Shown: positions 1-7,192 of the stretch, piece after piece
How positions within the stretch are numbered: the stretch's first letter is position 1
Layout of the letters: each line of letters starts with the position of its first letter
Assembly: GCA_003136615.1 (NCBI GenBank)
Contig: PLFA01000122.1
Coordinates: forward strand, 1,976-31,271
DNA length: 29,296 nt
From: Caulobacteraceae bacterium
GTDB lineage: Bacteria > Pseudomonadota > Alphaproteobacteria > Caulobacterales > Caulobacteraceae
Direction: 5' to 3'
Position numbers and translations under genes: made by a program
Notes under the pieces: generated by a model
Seen by the model: the letters and a program-made list of their open reading frames with translations, nothing else
The model's database searches: none
Told to the model about the DNA's origin: nothing

Positions 1-16
1 GAACAAAAGAAGAACA

Positions 17-50
17 TTTTCCCTCCCCCACTTTGGGAAAGGAGGAAATG
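17..50 (-). terminator. Possible hairpin terminator downstream of the MerR gene
   Basis: Read on the minus strand, about 65 bases past the MerR-type stop codon, the arms TTTCCC (18-23) and GGGAAA (35-40) pair around an 11-base loop. An alternative pairing joins CCTCC and GGAGG. A U-rich stretch follows on the minus strand (bases 16 down to 1). It resembles an intrinsic terminator, but the U-tract is interrupted and the distance to the stop is long. Confidence 0.3.
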
Positions 51-115
51 ATGGACGTCAGATTCCGCGCATGGAAAAATATTGTGCGATTGCAACCTCC
101 GCCACACTTCCAGCC

Positions 116-937
116 TCATGCAGACGTGGCCAGTTCGCCAGATTCTCGCATCCCCTTCGTGACCCGCCGGATGAAGTCGAGTGTGGCCGCGTCGAATGGC
201 AATGTTTCCGATCTCGCTTCCGCATCAGCGACCAGGTCGGAGACGGCGCCCCGAAGGACCTCGACCGCCGCCTTCGGTGGAAATTTTGGGTGTTCGGTAA
301 GGGAGCGCAAGCGACGCACCATCTCTTTGGCGGCTTCGGAACTCACGTCGCCCGTGTCCTTAAGCCGGCGAGCCTCCGCGAGGATCTCCTTGATCTTGGG
401 CGTGAAGGATTCGTCGATGCCGTGCAATCGCACGCGCTGCTTTATCTCTTCGATGGCGCGGCTTGTCTGCCCCGTCGGGTCTCGTTCCGAGACCAGGGCC
501 TCGAGGCGTTTAGCGAATTCCTTGATGTTGGTGGGTTGCTGCACGACGGTCTCCTTGGTGAGGGTTGCCAGGTCGTCCAGGGAAAGGTCTTTCCCCTCAT
601 CGATACGGCGTTCCGCCGACCTGATGAGCTCGATGGCGCGGAGCGTTTTGGTCTGTTGTGACTCCAGGCTTTCGCGTTGGAATCTTAAAACCTCGCGAAG
701 CTGGGTTTGGCTGACCAAGAGCTCCCTTATCGATCTCAGGGGCAGTCCAAGATCGCGCAGGACAATGATCTGATAGAGGCGCGCGAGCTGACTGGGGCCA
801 TAAAGACGCCACCCCGATTCAGCGCGGTGAGGGACGACAAGCCCCTCCCGCTCATAGACCTTTAGCGCCTTGGTCGTGACGCCCAGCCGACGCGCCGTTT
901 CGCCGGGTCCAAACCATTGCTCCTTTGCCCCGTCCAT
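116..937 (-). CDS. MerR-family transcriptional regulator
   Basis: About 273 residues. The N-terminus holds a MerR winged helix-turn-helix: an ARRLGVTTKALKVYEREGL recognition segment near residues 14-32, then GWRLYGPSQLARL, the usual wing. A short helical linker follows, then about 190 residues of charged, helix-rich sequence that I do not recognise as a known effector domain; it lacks the cysteine pattern of metal-sensing MerR proteins. I chose the ATG at 937 because the DNA-binding domain begins within a dozen residues of it; an upstream extension to 991 is open but reads poorly. No target gene is adjacent, so the ligand and regulon are unknown. Family assignment is firm, function is not. 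Confidence 0.85.
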   Translation of the reverse strand: MDGAKEQWFGPGETARRLGVTTKALKVYEREGLVVPHRAESGWRLYGPSQLARLYQIIVLRDLGLPLRSIRELLVSQTQLREVLRFQRESLESQQTKTLRAIELIRSAERRIDEGKDLSLDDLATLTKETVVQQPTNIKEFAKRLEALVSERDPTGQTSRAIEEIKQRVRLHGIDESFTPKIKEILAEARRLKDTGDVSSEAAKEMVRRLRSLTEHPKFPPKAAVEVLRGAVSDLVADAEARSETLPFDAATLDFIRRVTKGMRESGELATSA

Positions 938-1084
938 TTCCGACCTTTCGTTCCGGACCCTCGTCGCTGTAAGGGCGCCCCCAGGGTCCAATGCAAGAGG
1001 AGAGGGTTCGGGTCACGGGAGGCGCGCCTGTCACCCGGATTGACGCTTCCGCTCATGTTTGGCGCCCATGGGGATTGGCCGGAT

Positions 1085-1459
1085 TTATTCCGGCGTGACA
1101 TGGCTCCTCAGCCACGGCGTCAGGTGGCCGAAATCGAAGGTTTGTGTGTCGTAGAGGCCGATGATGAAGGCGTAGGCGTCATCTGCGTCCGCCGTGATAC
1201 GTCCGCCGTTGATCGCCAGGAAAGTATAGACGGCGGCAAAGGCCGTGCGCTTGTTCCCGTCAACGAACGGGTGGTTTTGCGCCAGGCTCTCCCAGAGAGC
1301 CGCCGCCTCTTCGATCAGGTCAGCATAATAGCCGGTCTGGGGGCGATAGAGCGCCGCTTCCAGAAGGCCCGGGTCCCGGACGCCTGGCGCGCCGCCATAA
1401 CGGGCGATTTGATCTTCATGAATGGCGAGAACTTCGATGAGCGTGAGGTAGTCCGTCAC
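1085..1459 (-). CDS. Fic/Doc-family toxin (death-on-curing type)
   Basis: 124 residues, the usual Doc length. The Fic core HPFVDGNKRT is at residues 63-72, with the catalytic histidine and the phosphate-binding DGNKR loop intact. Upstream, GVRDPGLLEAALYRP (about 26-40) is the conserved Doc segment. Doc toxins phosphorylate elongation factor Tu and stop translation; other Fic proteins AMPylate targets. Its start overlaps the upstream antitoxin stop by four bases (ATGA), so the pair is translationally coupled. Everything needed for activity appears present. Confidence 0.9.
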   Translation of the reverse strand: MTDYLTLIEVLAIHEDQIARYGGAPGVRDPGLLEAALYRPQTGYYADLIEEAAALWESLAQNHPFVDGNKRTAFAAVYTFLAINGGRITADADDAYAFIIGLYDTQTFDFGHLTPWLRSHVTPE

Positions 1460-1686
1460 TTTGCGAGTTTTTGATAAAGCGGCCCGAATTTTTCATGGCT
1501 GGCCTGATAGGCGGCGAGAACGTGCGCGCGGGGCCTGTTCTGTTTCCGCTTCTCGATCAAATCGGCGAGCGCTTCGTCGACCAAAGCCTGAAGCTGGCGT
1601 CCTTCACTCTGGGCGAGGTCCCGAACGCTCGCCAGGATCTCGGAATTGACCTGAGTGGCAAATTTCTCGCGGGCCAAGTTTGCCAT
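1456..1686 (-). CDS. Antitoxin partner of the Fic/Doc toxin (ribbon-helix-helix-like)
   Basis: 76 residues, first gene of the pair, with a good GGAGG ribosome-binding site six bases before the ATG. The N-terminal pattern (KFATQVNSEILASVRDLAQ, then a helix, then QALVDEALADLIEKR) looks like a short strand and two helices, as in ribbon-helix-helix antitoxins, rather than the Phd fold usual with Doc. The charged C-terminus (about 50-76) would be the toxin-binding tail. The role as antitoxin is inferred from size, position and coupling; the fold is inferred from the helix pattern only. Confidence 0.75.
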   Translation of the reverse strand: MANLAREKFATQVNSEILASVRDLAQSEGRQLQALVDEALADLIEKRKQNRPRAHVLAAYQASHEKFGPLYQKLAK

Positions 1687-1712
1687 GGGGCGCCTCCATT
1701 CTCTAAGTCCGG

Positions 1713-1738
1713 ATCATCATGACGTATCATGAATTATC
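1713..1738 (-). promoter_or_regulatory. Candidate operator upstream of the Fic/Doc operon
   Basis: Just before the antitoxin start, ATCATGA occurs twice as a direct repeat (1716-1722 and 1726-1732), ten bases apart, so on the same DNA face. The same bases contain ATGA-CGTA-TCAT as a small inverted repeat (1719-1730). Antitoxins of such operons normally autorepress by binding repeats at the promoter. The binding itself is inference. Confidence 0.4.
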
Positions 1739-1759
1739 AAGATAGGCTAATTCCGTCCA

Positions 1760-2017
1760 TTAGTCGTTCGGTTCGCGCATCCTGGCGGGGATTTCCATTT
1801 GGGCGTGAAGGACGCGCCAGACGTCGATGTGGTCGTCGCACTCGAGATAAAAGATCAGAAAGGGATAGCGCTTCAGTCGCCATCGCCGCAGGCCCGGAAT
1901 TCCCAAGGCGTTCGCATGGAACAATGACCCGCTCGCCGGTCTGGCGGCGATCAGGCGAGGCGCGCGGGAGACGCCGCGCCACTCTGGTATTTCGGTGACA
2001 TGATTCCAATGGTAGAT
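1760..2017 (-). pseudogene. ParE/RelE toxin relic (C-terminal part only)
   Basis: This frame runs between a stop at 2018-2020 and a stop at 1760-1762 and reads, over its last about 55 residues, ARPASGS..., then LGIPGLRRWRLKRYPFLIFY, then ECDDHIDVWRVLHAQMEIPA. This is the C-terminal half of the ParE subfamily that ends in a PGLRxWPLKRFPYLVFY and DDHIDVWRVLH pattern. The N-terminal half is replaced by unrelated sequence and no good start codon precedes the conserved part. No ParD-type gene lies upstream. I read it as the remnant of a deleted toxin-antitoxin pair. The frame is too poorly started to be expressed as a toxin. Confidence 0.65.
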
Positions 2018-2050
2018 TTAATCCAGCCTAATCAAGCCCCCCGCGCGCGA

Positions 2051-2085
2051 GACTAATTGGGTATTTGATATGGCTTCACCGTAAT
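2051..2085. repeat. Dispersed 35-bp repeat, copy A
   Basis: Matches copy B (3786-3820) at 27 of 35 positions; 22 positions are the same in all three copies. It lies between the ParE relic and the DUF2513-like gene. Read on the minus strand, one frame gives VKPYQIPN followed by a stop; the other copies give related peptides. Confidence 0.55.
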
Positions 2086-2100
2086 TTATAATTCAATTCT

Positions 2101-2570
2101 CTATTCGGCCCGAGGCCGTTCGGCGGTTGACGGATGCGCCTTTACAGGCGACGAGGTCTGAGACTGATGGTGAATAGCCCTCGCCATCACCACGGCTGCA
2201 ATGGCCGAATTGCGCCAAGAGTTAAGAATGACGGCTTTACCGGCCGCAGAAGTCGCTGAGGAAACTGCATCGCAGTCCGCCTCAAGTTCGGCGTCCATGT
2301 CCAGCCCTTCGCACAATGTCATCGCGGCGGTCGCGATGTCCTGAGCCGGCTCAGCCGAAGGTTCAAGCTCCAAGGCTTTCTCGTGGACGCATGCCGCGCC
2401 TTTGATAAGACCGGATATCGCCTGTCGGTCAGGATCGCCATGTGGAATTCAAATTGCGGATCCTCGTAGTCTAAGCCCGCTTCCTTGAGGTCCAAGATGT
2501 TGAAGGTCGGCCCGATCGACGACTGGCACGCATCGAGAAGCTTTTTGAGGTAGTCGTTGTCTATCTTCAT
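2101..2570 (-). pseudogene. DUF2513-like gene, probably frameshifted
   Basis: From the ATG at 2570 (preceded by GAGGA) the first about 48 residues read as a real protein: MKIDNDYLKKLLDA..., then GPTFNILDLKEAGLDYEDPQF and FHMAILTD. This resembles small DUF2513-type proteins with a C-terminal winged-helix region. After about 2440 this frame becomes arginine/serine-rich and unlike protein until its stop at 2319. The other minus frame opens at 2448 and continues as RQAISGLIKGAACVHEKALE and on to a stop at 2101. A one-base indel between about 2425 and 2448 would explain this. Alternatively two short genes overlap. Function unknown. Confidence 0.45.
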
Positions 2571-2979
2571 CGGACTATCCTCGGGCTACCCGCGAACTGG
2601 CGGAAGCGAGCAATGAGCTGGTGAAGGCGGCCGCCAAGTCGCCATAGCTGGTGAACTTGCTCTCGATCCGTCCTGTCAACAATGACTCCCCCAATGGGGG
2701 ACCCTCCCAACGTCCGACATGTCGGACCCGGTCGCACCCTTTATGGGCTGGCGAACGTCCGATTTCTGGAGCAATCCCAAGGGCCGCTCTTGGCGCAAAG
2801 CGGACAAGGAATCGGGCGTGGTGAACCTGTCCACAAAGTCGTCCGCCAGTCTCCAAATCGCGCTCCCCGTCGCTCCTCTATCCATCGACCTACTCGGGAG
2901 CTCGGCGGCAGGGAGAGCCGGGAAGGTGACGCATCTGCCCACACGTGGTAGCACTTGGTAGCACCACAAAGGGATCGTC
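2571..2979. other. Gene-free stretch before ParDE
   Basis: Open frames exist on both strands, but none has protein-like composition or recognisable motifs. It holds a CCCCC-AAT-GGGGG hairpin (about 2693-2705), the perfect 16-base palindrome GTCCGACATGTCGGAC (2712-2727) with a further half-site-like CGTCCGA at about 2755, and at its right end the direct repeats described for the ParDE operator. I see nothing else in it. Confidence 0.5.
2946..2964 (+). promoter_or_regulatory. Candidate ParD operator (tandem 9-bp repeats)
   Basis: TGGTAGCAC occurs at 2946-2954 and again at 2956-2964, a ten-base period that places both on one face of the helix, 16 bases upstream of the ParD ATG. ParD antitoxins are ribbon-helix-helix proteins that bind short tandem sites at their own promoter. 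The repeats are seen directly; their use as operator is inferred. Confidence 0.45.
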
Positions 2980-3261
2980 ATGGCGACAGTCGAGAAGCTC
3001 AGCATCGCGCTCACGCCGGAATTCGCAGCTGATATCCGCGAGGCGATTGCGACAGGAGAATATGCCTCCACGAGCGAAGTGGTTCGCGATGCGCTCCGCG
3101 CCTGGAAGCAAATTCGTCAAGGGCGCGAGATCGCCATTGACGAGCTACGGCGGCTCTGGCGAGACGGAAATGACAGCGGCCAGGGCCAGCCTCTGGATGC
3201 CGAGGATATCAAACGTCGCGGACGTGAGCGTTTGGCGGCGCACAAAGCCGCCAGTCTCTAA
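2980..3261 (+). CDS. parD: ParD-family antitoxin
   Basis: 93 residues. The N-terminal MATVEKLSIALTPEFAADIR and following GEYASTSEVVRDALRAWK segment (about 26-43) are the ribbon-helix-helix signature of ParD/CopG antitoxins. The tail (about 45-93) is charged and would wrap the toxin. AGGGA lies six bases before the ATG. The ParE gene starts three bases after its stop, so the two are one operon. The antitoxin would neutralise ParE and autorepress with it. Confidence 0.9.
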   Translation: MATVEKLSIALTPEFAADIREAIATGEYASTSEVVRDALRAWKQIRQGREIAIDELRRLWRDGNDSGQGQPLDAEDIKRRGRERLAAHKAASL

Positions 3262-3264
3262 CGC

Positions 3265-3570
3265 GTGGGCCGCGTTGTCTATTCGCCGCGGGCCCAAGCT
3301 GACCTTGATGAAATCTGGTTGCATGTGGCGTTGGACAACCCCGCAGCCGCGGACCGCCTCATCGACCGGATCGTCGCCCGAGGCCAAGGCTTGGCCGGTC
3401 ACCCCCAACTTGGCCCAGCACGCCCCGAGATCGCGCCAGACGCACGGGCGCTTGTCGTGGGCGATTACCTTTTGCTCTACCGCGTCGATCGTTTCGACGC
3501 CGTGGTTGTCCGCGTCGTGCACGGAGCCCGGCGCCTGACGGACATGTTCGACCTTGGGTCCGATGAGTGA
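3265..3570 (+). CDS. parE: ParE-family toxin
   Basis: 101 residues, GTG start. It opens with VVYSPRAQADLDEIWLHVA, the ParE N-terminal strand and helix, then DNPAAADRLIDRIVARGQ, PQLGPARPEI, and ends with YLLLYRVDRFDAVVVRVVHG followed by a short tail. These are the successive conserved blocks of ParE. Characterised members inhibit DNA gyrase; others of the RelE/ParE superfamily cleave mRNA, so the target is not certain from sequence. Intact and directly downstream of its antitoxin. Confidence 0.9.
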   Translation: MGRVVYSPRAQADLDEIWLHVALDNPAAADRLIDRIVARGQGLAGHPQLGPARPEIAPDARALVVGDYLLLYRVDRFDAVVVRVVHGARRLTDMFDLGSDE

Positions 3571-3894
3571 GCCAGGGGGTGTCGGCGAGTCGTGGATTGG
3601 CGGACAGAGCGCGGCGGCGGTCGTGTTAGGCGCCCACGAACGGGGAAACCAGGCGGTCCGGACGCCTGAACGGTGAGTTTCCGAGAGTCATCAGTCGACA
3701 GGATATCCAGAACCGCTCAGGGAGTGGACAGCATATCAATTGCAGGATTGTTGGTCGCGTCAGATTCAGAGCCTACGCTACGTCCGGCTAATTCGCCATT
3801 TGATAAGGCGTCGCCGAAATGCGCCGCTACCGCCCTGGGCGCGAGTCCGAGTGCGCCGCCAATTGCGGATGTTCGCATCGGCCAAGTTGGGTGG
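3571..3894. other. Gene-poor stretch holding repeat copy B
   Basis: No convincing gene. Its right part (3733-3820) shares two blocks with 11,253-11,337: the identical 12-mer ATATCAATTGCA and the 35-bp repeat, about 41 bases apart here and 38 there. A minus-strand frame beginning near 3876 reads MRTSAIGGALGLAPRAVAAH and stays open for about 53 codons to a stop near 3719. It could be a very small gene or a decayed helix-turn-helix fragment. Confidence 0.4.
3786..3820. repeat. Dispersed 35-bp repeat, copy B
   Basis: 27 of 35 positions match copy A and 27 of 35 match copy C. This copy contains a small CGCC...GGCG stem that the other copies do not preserve exactly. It lies downstream of ParDE, in the same orientation as the other two. 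Confidence 0.55.
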
Positions 3895-4263
3895 TTAGTG
3901 GACTGAAATCCCCCGCACAGATTTCATCTTCTTCAACATGACGGTCGCGCCTAGGACCCCCAAAGCTGCATAGTAGACCGCTACCGTAATGAGTAAGATT
4001 GCTCCCGCTGGGATCATCGCTAGCCCTAGTCCGGGTGGTCCATCACCGTCGTCCCTCGCGCCCCAGAACATCAAATGTACGAGCAGCCACTCCAGCCCGA
4101 GCAAGGCAGGCACGAATAATATATGCGCGATCCAGCCATGCCGAACGCGTTTAACCAACGCCCAAGAACCGAAGCCAATCGCAATCGGCGCAAGTGTCAT
4201 GCAGACCCAAGCCGCAACGGCGATCAAGCCCATGAGAAAGATTACGATCGCGGGCCAACTCAT
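3895..4263 (-). CDS. Small integral membrane protein, unknown function
   Basis: 122 residues. About four hydrophobic segments are visible: roughly 4-24, 25-37, 46-66 and 80-108, separated by a basic turn (KRVRHGW) and a polar loop (ARDDGDGPP). The tail is basic (KKMKSVR), as expected for a cytoplasmic end. No motif tells its job. It stands alone between the ParDE locus and nrtR. No strong ribosome-binding site precedes the ATG at 4263, so the start is moderately certain. Confidence 0.6.
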   Translation of the reverse strand: MSWPAIVIFLMGLIAVAAWVCMTLAPIAIGFGSWALVKRVRHGWIAHILFVPALLGLEWLLVHLMFWGARDDGDGPPGLGLAMIPAGAILLITVAVYYAALGVLGATVMLKKMKSVRGISVH

Positions 4264-4424
4264 CCGGTGAGCGTGTCAGCCTCTATGCCTGACTGCAACC
4301 CTGCGTCCGAAGAGGGTCGTTCCTTTGCCGCCAGACCGGCCCAGCGAATGTCTTGAATCTGGACCGATCCGAATAACCGCTCCTGGCGCTGGGCTACCCT
4401 GCGAGAAAACTGCATTCAAACGCG

Positions 4425-5108
4425 TCAAATGCGCCGGTCGAACACGCCAACACCGCTCTTCAGCCGATAAAGCTGTGCCTGGCGCCCACCGGTGTCTGTC
4501 CGGCGCGCCCCCACAGGTTCGACGAGATTGAGTTCGGTGAGCTTTCGACGGAAGGAGCTCTTGTCGAGGCGCGGCTGCCCAAGCGCCACCTCATAAACCT
4601 TCTGCAATTCGGTCAGGGTGAAGGGCTCGTCGATCAGGCCGGCCGGCAGGGTCGAGTAGGCGCCCTTGCCGCGTAGGCGCTCCAGCGCCGCCGCGAGAAT
4701 TTGCCCATGGTCGAACGGCAGGTCGGGCAATGCCTCCACGGGAACCACCTTCAACCGCGCGTCCCGCGATACGGGTCCCCCCAGCCGCGACCAGGGCGTC
4801 AGCGCCAAATAGGCGATAGACACTGACCAGCCGCGTGGGTCGCGGTCCGGGCCGGAGAACGTGGCGAGTTGCTCGAGGAAGAAGCCTTCCAGCCCAGTCT
4901 TCTCGCGCAATACGCGGGTTGCGGTCGCCTCGGCGCTGTCGTCCTCGGCTGATCGCACATAGCCGCCGATCAAGGCCATTTGCGCCTTGAAGGGTGGGTT
5001 CTCGCGCGCCACCAGCCCCACGGCCAGCCGGCCCTCGCGCAGGGTCAGCAGCACCACGTCCACTGTCACGATCTGCTTGTGGTCGGCCGCGTTCATGCAT
5101 CCATCCAT
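4425..5108 (-). CDS. nrtR: NrtR-type Nudix transcriptional regulator of NAD metabolism
   Basis: 227 residues. The N-terminal half is a Nudix fold (VTVDVVLLTLREGRLAVGLV, then a GGY... box near 48-74) in which the catalytic REXXEE pattern has decayed to REKTG, as in NrtR proteins that bind rather than cleave ligand. The C-terminal FTLTELQKVYEVALGQPRLD and SSFRRKLTELNLVEPVG segments are the winged helix typical of NrtR. NrtR repressors sense ADP-ribose or related nucleotides and control NAD salvage; the divergent genes here are exactly such targets (pncB, pncA). The start may instead be the ATG at 5096; neither has an ideally spaced ribosome-binding site. Confidence 0.9.
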   Translation of the reverse strand: MDGCMNAADHKQIVTVDVVLLTLREGRLAVGLVARENPPFKAQMALIGGYVRSAEDDSAEATATRVLREKTGLEGFFLEQLATFSGPDRDPRGWSVSIAYLALTPWSRLGGPVSRDARLKVVPVEALPDLPFDHGQILAAALERLRGKGAYSTLPAGLIDEPFTLTELQKVYEVALGQPRLDKSSFRRKLTELNLVEPVGARRTDTGGRQAQLYRLKSGVGVFDRRI

Positions 5109-5110
5109 AC

Positions 5111-5154
5111 CTCATTCGTTGTTAGTCGCAAAATGCACTTTACAACGAACTGAG
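5111..5154. promoter_or_regulatory. Candidate NrtR operator between divergent promoters
   Basis: TTCGTTGT (5115-5122) and ACAACGAA (5142-5149) are perfect inverted arms; outside them CTCA and TGAG also pair with a one-base bulge. Promoter-like hexamers overlap the arms in both directions: TTGTTA then TACAAC, 16 bases apart, on the plus strand; TTGTAA then TAACAA, about 15 bases apart, on the minus strand. A repressor bound here could silence both nrtR and the SPFH-led operon. The repeat is seen; NrtR binding is inferred. Confidence 0.55.
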
Positions 5155-5217
5155 ATTAGGCGATTGTGTTTTCAGGCAGCGCAGGGGCGCTTCCAAAGGC
5201 GAAAAGGAGATATCGCC

Positions 5218-6210
5218 ATGGCCGAGATCAAGAGAGTGGGACCGTTCCGTCAGCTGCGCAGCGACACCAGCGTGCACATCCAGCGCTTCCGTAGGGGGCG
5301 TCCGGTCGGCGCCGGACGTGGGCTGGTCTTCTGGTTCATGCCCGACGGCGCCTCGATCGCCGAGACGCCGATGGATGACCGCGACCTGCCCTTCATCTTC
5401 CACAGCCGCTCCAAGGACTTCCAGGACCTGACTGTGCAGGGGCTGATCGTGTGGCGCGCGTCCGATCCGATCAAGCTGACCGAGCGGGTGAACTTCAGCA
5501 TCGACCTGAAGCACGGCCGGCACTTGGGCCAGCCGCTCGACCAGATCGCCACCCTCCTCACCGGTCTTGCCCAGCAATTGGCGACCCAGTACCTCGCGGA
5601 GCTCGACGTCAACGCTGTCCTGGCGGCGGGCGTTAAGCCCCTGTTGGCGCGGCTGGAAAGTGGTCTGGTCAGCGCCGCTCGGCTCGCCGAGATGGGTCTG
5701 GAGGTGGTTAACGTTCGGGTGGCTGACGTGTCGCCTTCCGCCGAGATCCGTCGGGCGCTTCTGACGCCGACCTTCGAACGCCTGCAACAGCAGGCCGACC
5801 AGGCGACCTTCGAGCGCCGGGCCATGGCTGTGGAGAAGGAGCGGGCCATCGCCGAAAACGAGCTCGGCAACCAGATCGAGCTGGCCCGCCGGCAGAATGA
5901 GCTGATCGCCCGAGAGGACGAGAACGCTCGCACCCGCGCTACGGCCGACGCCGCGGCCAAGAAAATCGCCGCCGACGCCGAGGCCGACCGCATCCGCGTG
6001 ATCGAGCAAGCCAGGGCCGAAACCGAAAAGCAACGTGTGGCGATCTACGCCGACCTGCCGGCCGGCGTGATGATGGGGCTGGCGGCGCGCGAATTCGCCG
6101 GCAAACTCAAGAGTATCGACCACCTCAACATCACGCCCGACATGCTCTCCACGCTCTTGGGCGACATGCTGGGCCGTGCCGGCCGCGCGCCGCCTCCGGC
6201 CGCGGCCTGA
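5218..6210 (+). CDS. Soluble SPFH/band 7-domain protein in the NAD operon
   Basis: 330 residues from the ATG at 5218, which has GGAGA upstream. Residues about 10-180 form an SPFH/prohibitin-like domain (VHIQRFRRGRPVGAGRGLVF, then FQDLTVQGLIVWRASDP, then MGLEVVNVRVADVSPSAEIR). Residues about 185-275 are a long charged coiled coil rich in E, A, R and K, which in SPFH proteins drives ring or filament assembly. There is no N-terminal membrane segment or lipobox, unlike prohibitins and flotillins, so it is probably cytoplasmic or peripheral. It is the first gene after the NrtR operator and is followed 13 bases later by an NAD-kinase-like gene. A scaffold for that enzyme is one idea, not shown by the sequence. 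Confidence 0.85.
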   Translation: MAEIKRVGPFRQLRSDTSVHIQRFRRGRPVGAGRGLVFWFMPDGASIAETPMDDRDLPFIFHSRSKDFQDLTVQGLIVWRASDPIKLTERVNFSIDLKHGRHLGQPLDQIATLLTGLAQQLATQYLAELDVNAVLAAGVKPLLARLESGLVSAARLAEMGLEVVNVRVADVSPSAEIRRALLTPTFERLQQQADQATFERRAMAVEKERAIAENELGNQIELARRQNELIAREDENARTRATADAAAKKIAADAEADRIRVIEQARAETEKQRVAIYADLPAGVMMGLAAREFAGKLKSIDHLNITPDMLSTLLGDMLGRAGRAPPPAAA

Positions 6211-6223
6211 TCGGGAGGCGGCG

Positions 6224-7123
6224 ATGGCGACCCTGCGTCCCCGGGCCGTACTGGTAACGCGGCCGACCGACTACGAGCGTCTGCTGGCGGTGCACGCCAC
6301 CCGCGAGCAGGCGGCCTTCTTCCTGCGCTCCCGCGGCCAGGACATCGAGGCGCTATACGACCAGCACCTGGCCTTTCTCCTCGCCCTGCGCGCGGTGCAA
6401 GCAGCCATCCCGCATGCCTGGCGCATTGCGCGGGCGGGGCGCGAAGAACTCGATCGGTTCCTGTTCGGACCCGAGGACGTGGTGCTGGTGGTCGGCCAGG
6501 ATGGACTGGTCGCCAACGTCGCCAAATACCTGAGGGGCCAGCCGGTGCTGGGCGTCAATCCGGCGCCGGAGCTGAACGAGGGGGCGCTGGTGCGGTTGAA
6601 ACCCGATCAGGTTGGCCGGCTGCTGGTCGCGACCTTTGAAAGCGCCGCTGACATCGAACGGCGGACAATGGTCTCGGCCTCCCTAGACGACGGCAGCACC
6701 CTGACCGCCCTGAACGAAGTCTTCGTCGGACACCGGTCGCACCAGTCGGCCCGCTATGTGATCACCGTGGACGGCAAGAGCGAACGGCAGTCTTCGTCCG
6801 GCGTGATCATCGCCACCGGCACGGGCGCGACCGGCTGGGCCCGTTCGATCATGACCAGCACCCGCCACGCCCTGCCGCTGAAACCCGCTGATCGCCGCCT
6901 GGCCTTCTTCGTGCGCGAGCCCTGGCCCAGCGTCGCGACCGGAGCCTCTATCGCCTGGGGGCCACTTGGCGCGAGCGATGACCTCACCATCGTTTCGAAC
7001 ATGAATGAGGGGGGCGTGATCTTCGCCGATGGCCTGGAGCAGGATCACATCCGCTTCGACTGGGGAAGAACCGTCCGGGTCGGCGTCTCGAGCGCTACCC
7101 TCAATCTGGTCCAGGGAGACTAA
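6224..7123 (+). CDS. NAD kinase-like protein
   Basis: 299 residues; ATG at 6224 with GGGAGG nearby. The NAD kinase blocks appear in order: VLVVGQDGLVANVAKYL (about 87-103) for the GGDGT loop, VLGVNPAPELNEGALVRL (108-125), ALNEVFVG (162-169) with the Asn-Glu pair, and ATGTGATGWARSI (197-209) for the TGSTAY loop. NAD kinase phosphorylates NAD to NADP. The loop reads GQDGL instead of GGDGT: the aspartate is kept, but the second glycine and the threonine are changed. Activity on NAD, NADH or another substrate is therefore uncertain. Its N-terminal about 80 residues are unlike typical housekeeping NAD kinase. It sits between SPFH and pncB genes. Confidence 0.8.
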   Translation: MATLRPRAVLVTRPTDYERLLAVHATREQAAFFLRSRGQDIEALYDQHLAFLLALRAVQAAIPHAWRIARAGREELDRFLFGPEDVVLVVGQDGLVANVAKYLRGQPVLGVNPAPELNEGALVRLKPDQVGRLLVATFESAADIERRTMVSASLDDGSTLTALNEVFVGHRSHQSARYVITVDGKSERQSSSGVIIATGTGATGWARSIMTSTRHALPLKPADRRLAFFVREPWPSVATGASIAWGPLGASDDLTIVSNMNEGGVIFADGLEQDHIRFDWGRTVRVGVSSATLNLVQGD

Positions 7124-7192
7124 CCGTTCGGGATCGTCTTGCGATCATCCGCGCGCTTTGACACTGAGGGGCAAGCCATGGGGGAAGGCTCG

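Noticed and set aside
2712..2727. Perfect 16-base palindrome GTCCGACATGTCGGAC as an operator or recombination site
   Set aside because: A palindrome this long is expected about once in two windows of this size by chance, and no start codon lies close enough to give it a role.
2676..3071. Minus-strand 131-codon frame before and across the ParD start
   Set aside because: No motifs, composition unlike protein, and it overlaps the true ParD gene antisense.
2051..3820. Repeat copies as integron attC sites
   Set aside because: They lack the paired core-site consensus at both ends and no integron integrase is visible in the window; the cassette-like context alone is not enough.
5140..6123. Long minus-strand frame of about 327 codons opposite the SPFH gene
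   Set aside because: It is the mirror of a GC-rich coding sequence; the plus strand has clear SPFH motifs, a ribosome-binding site and operon spacing.
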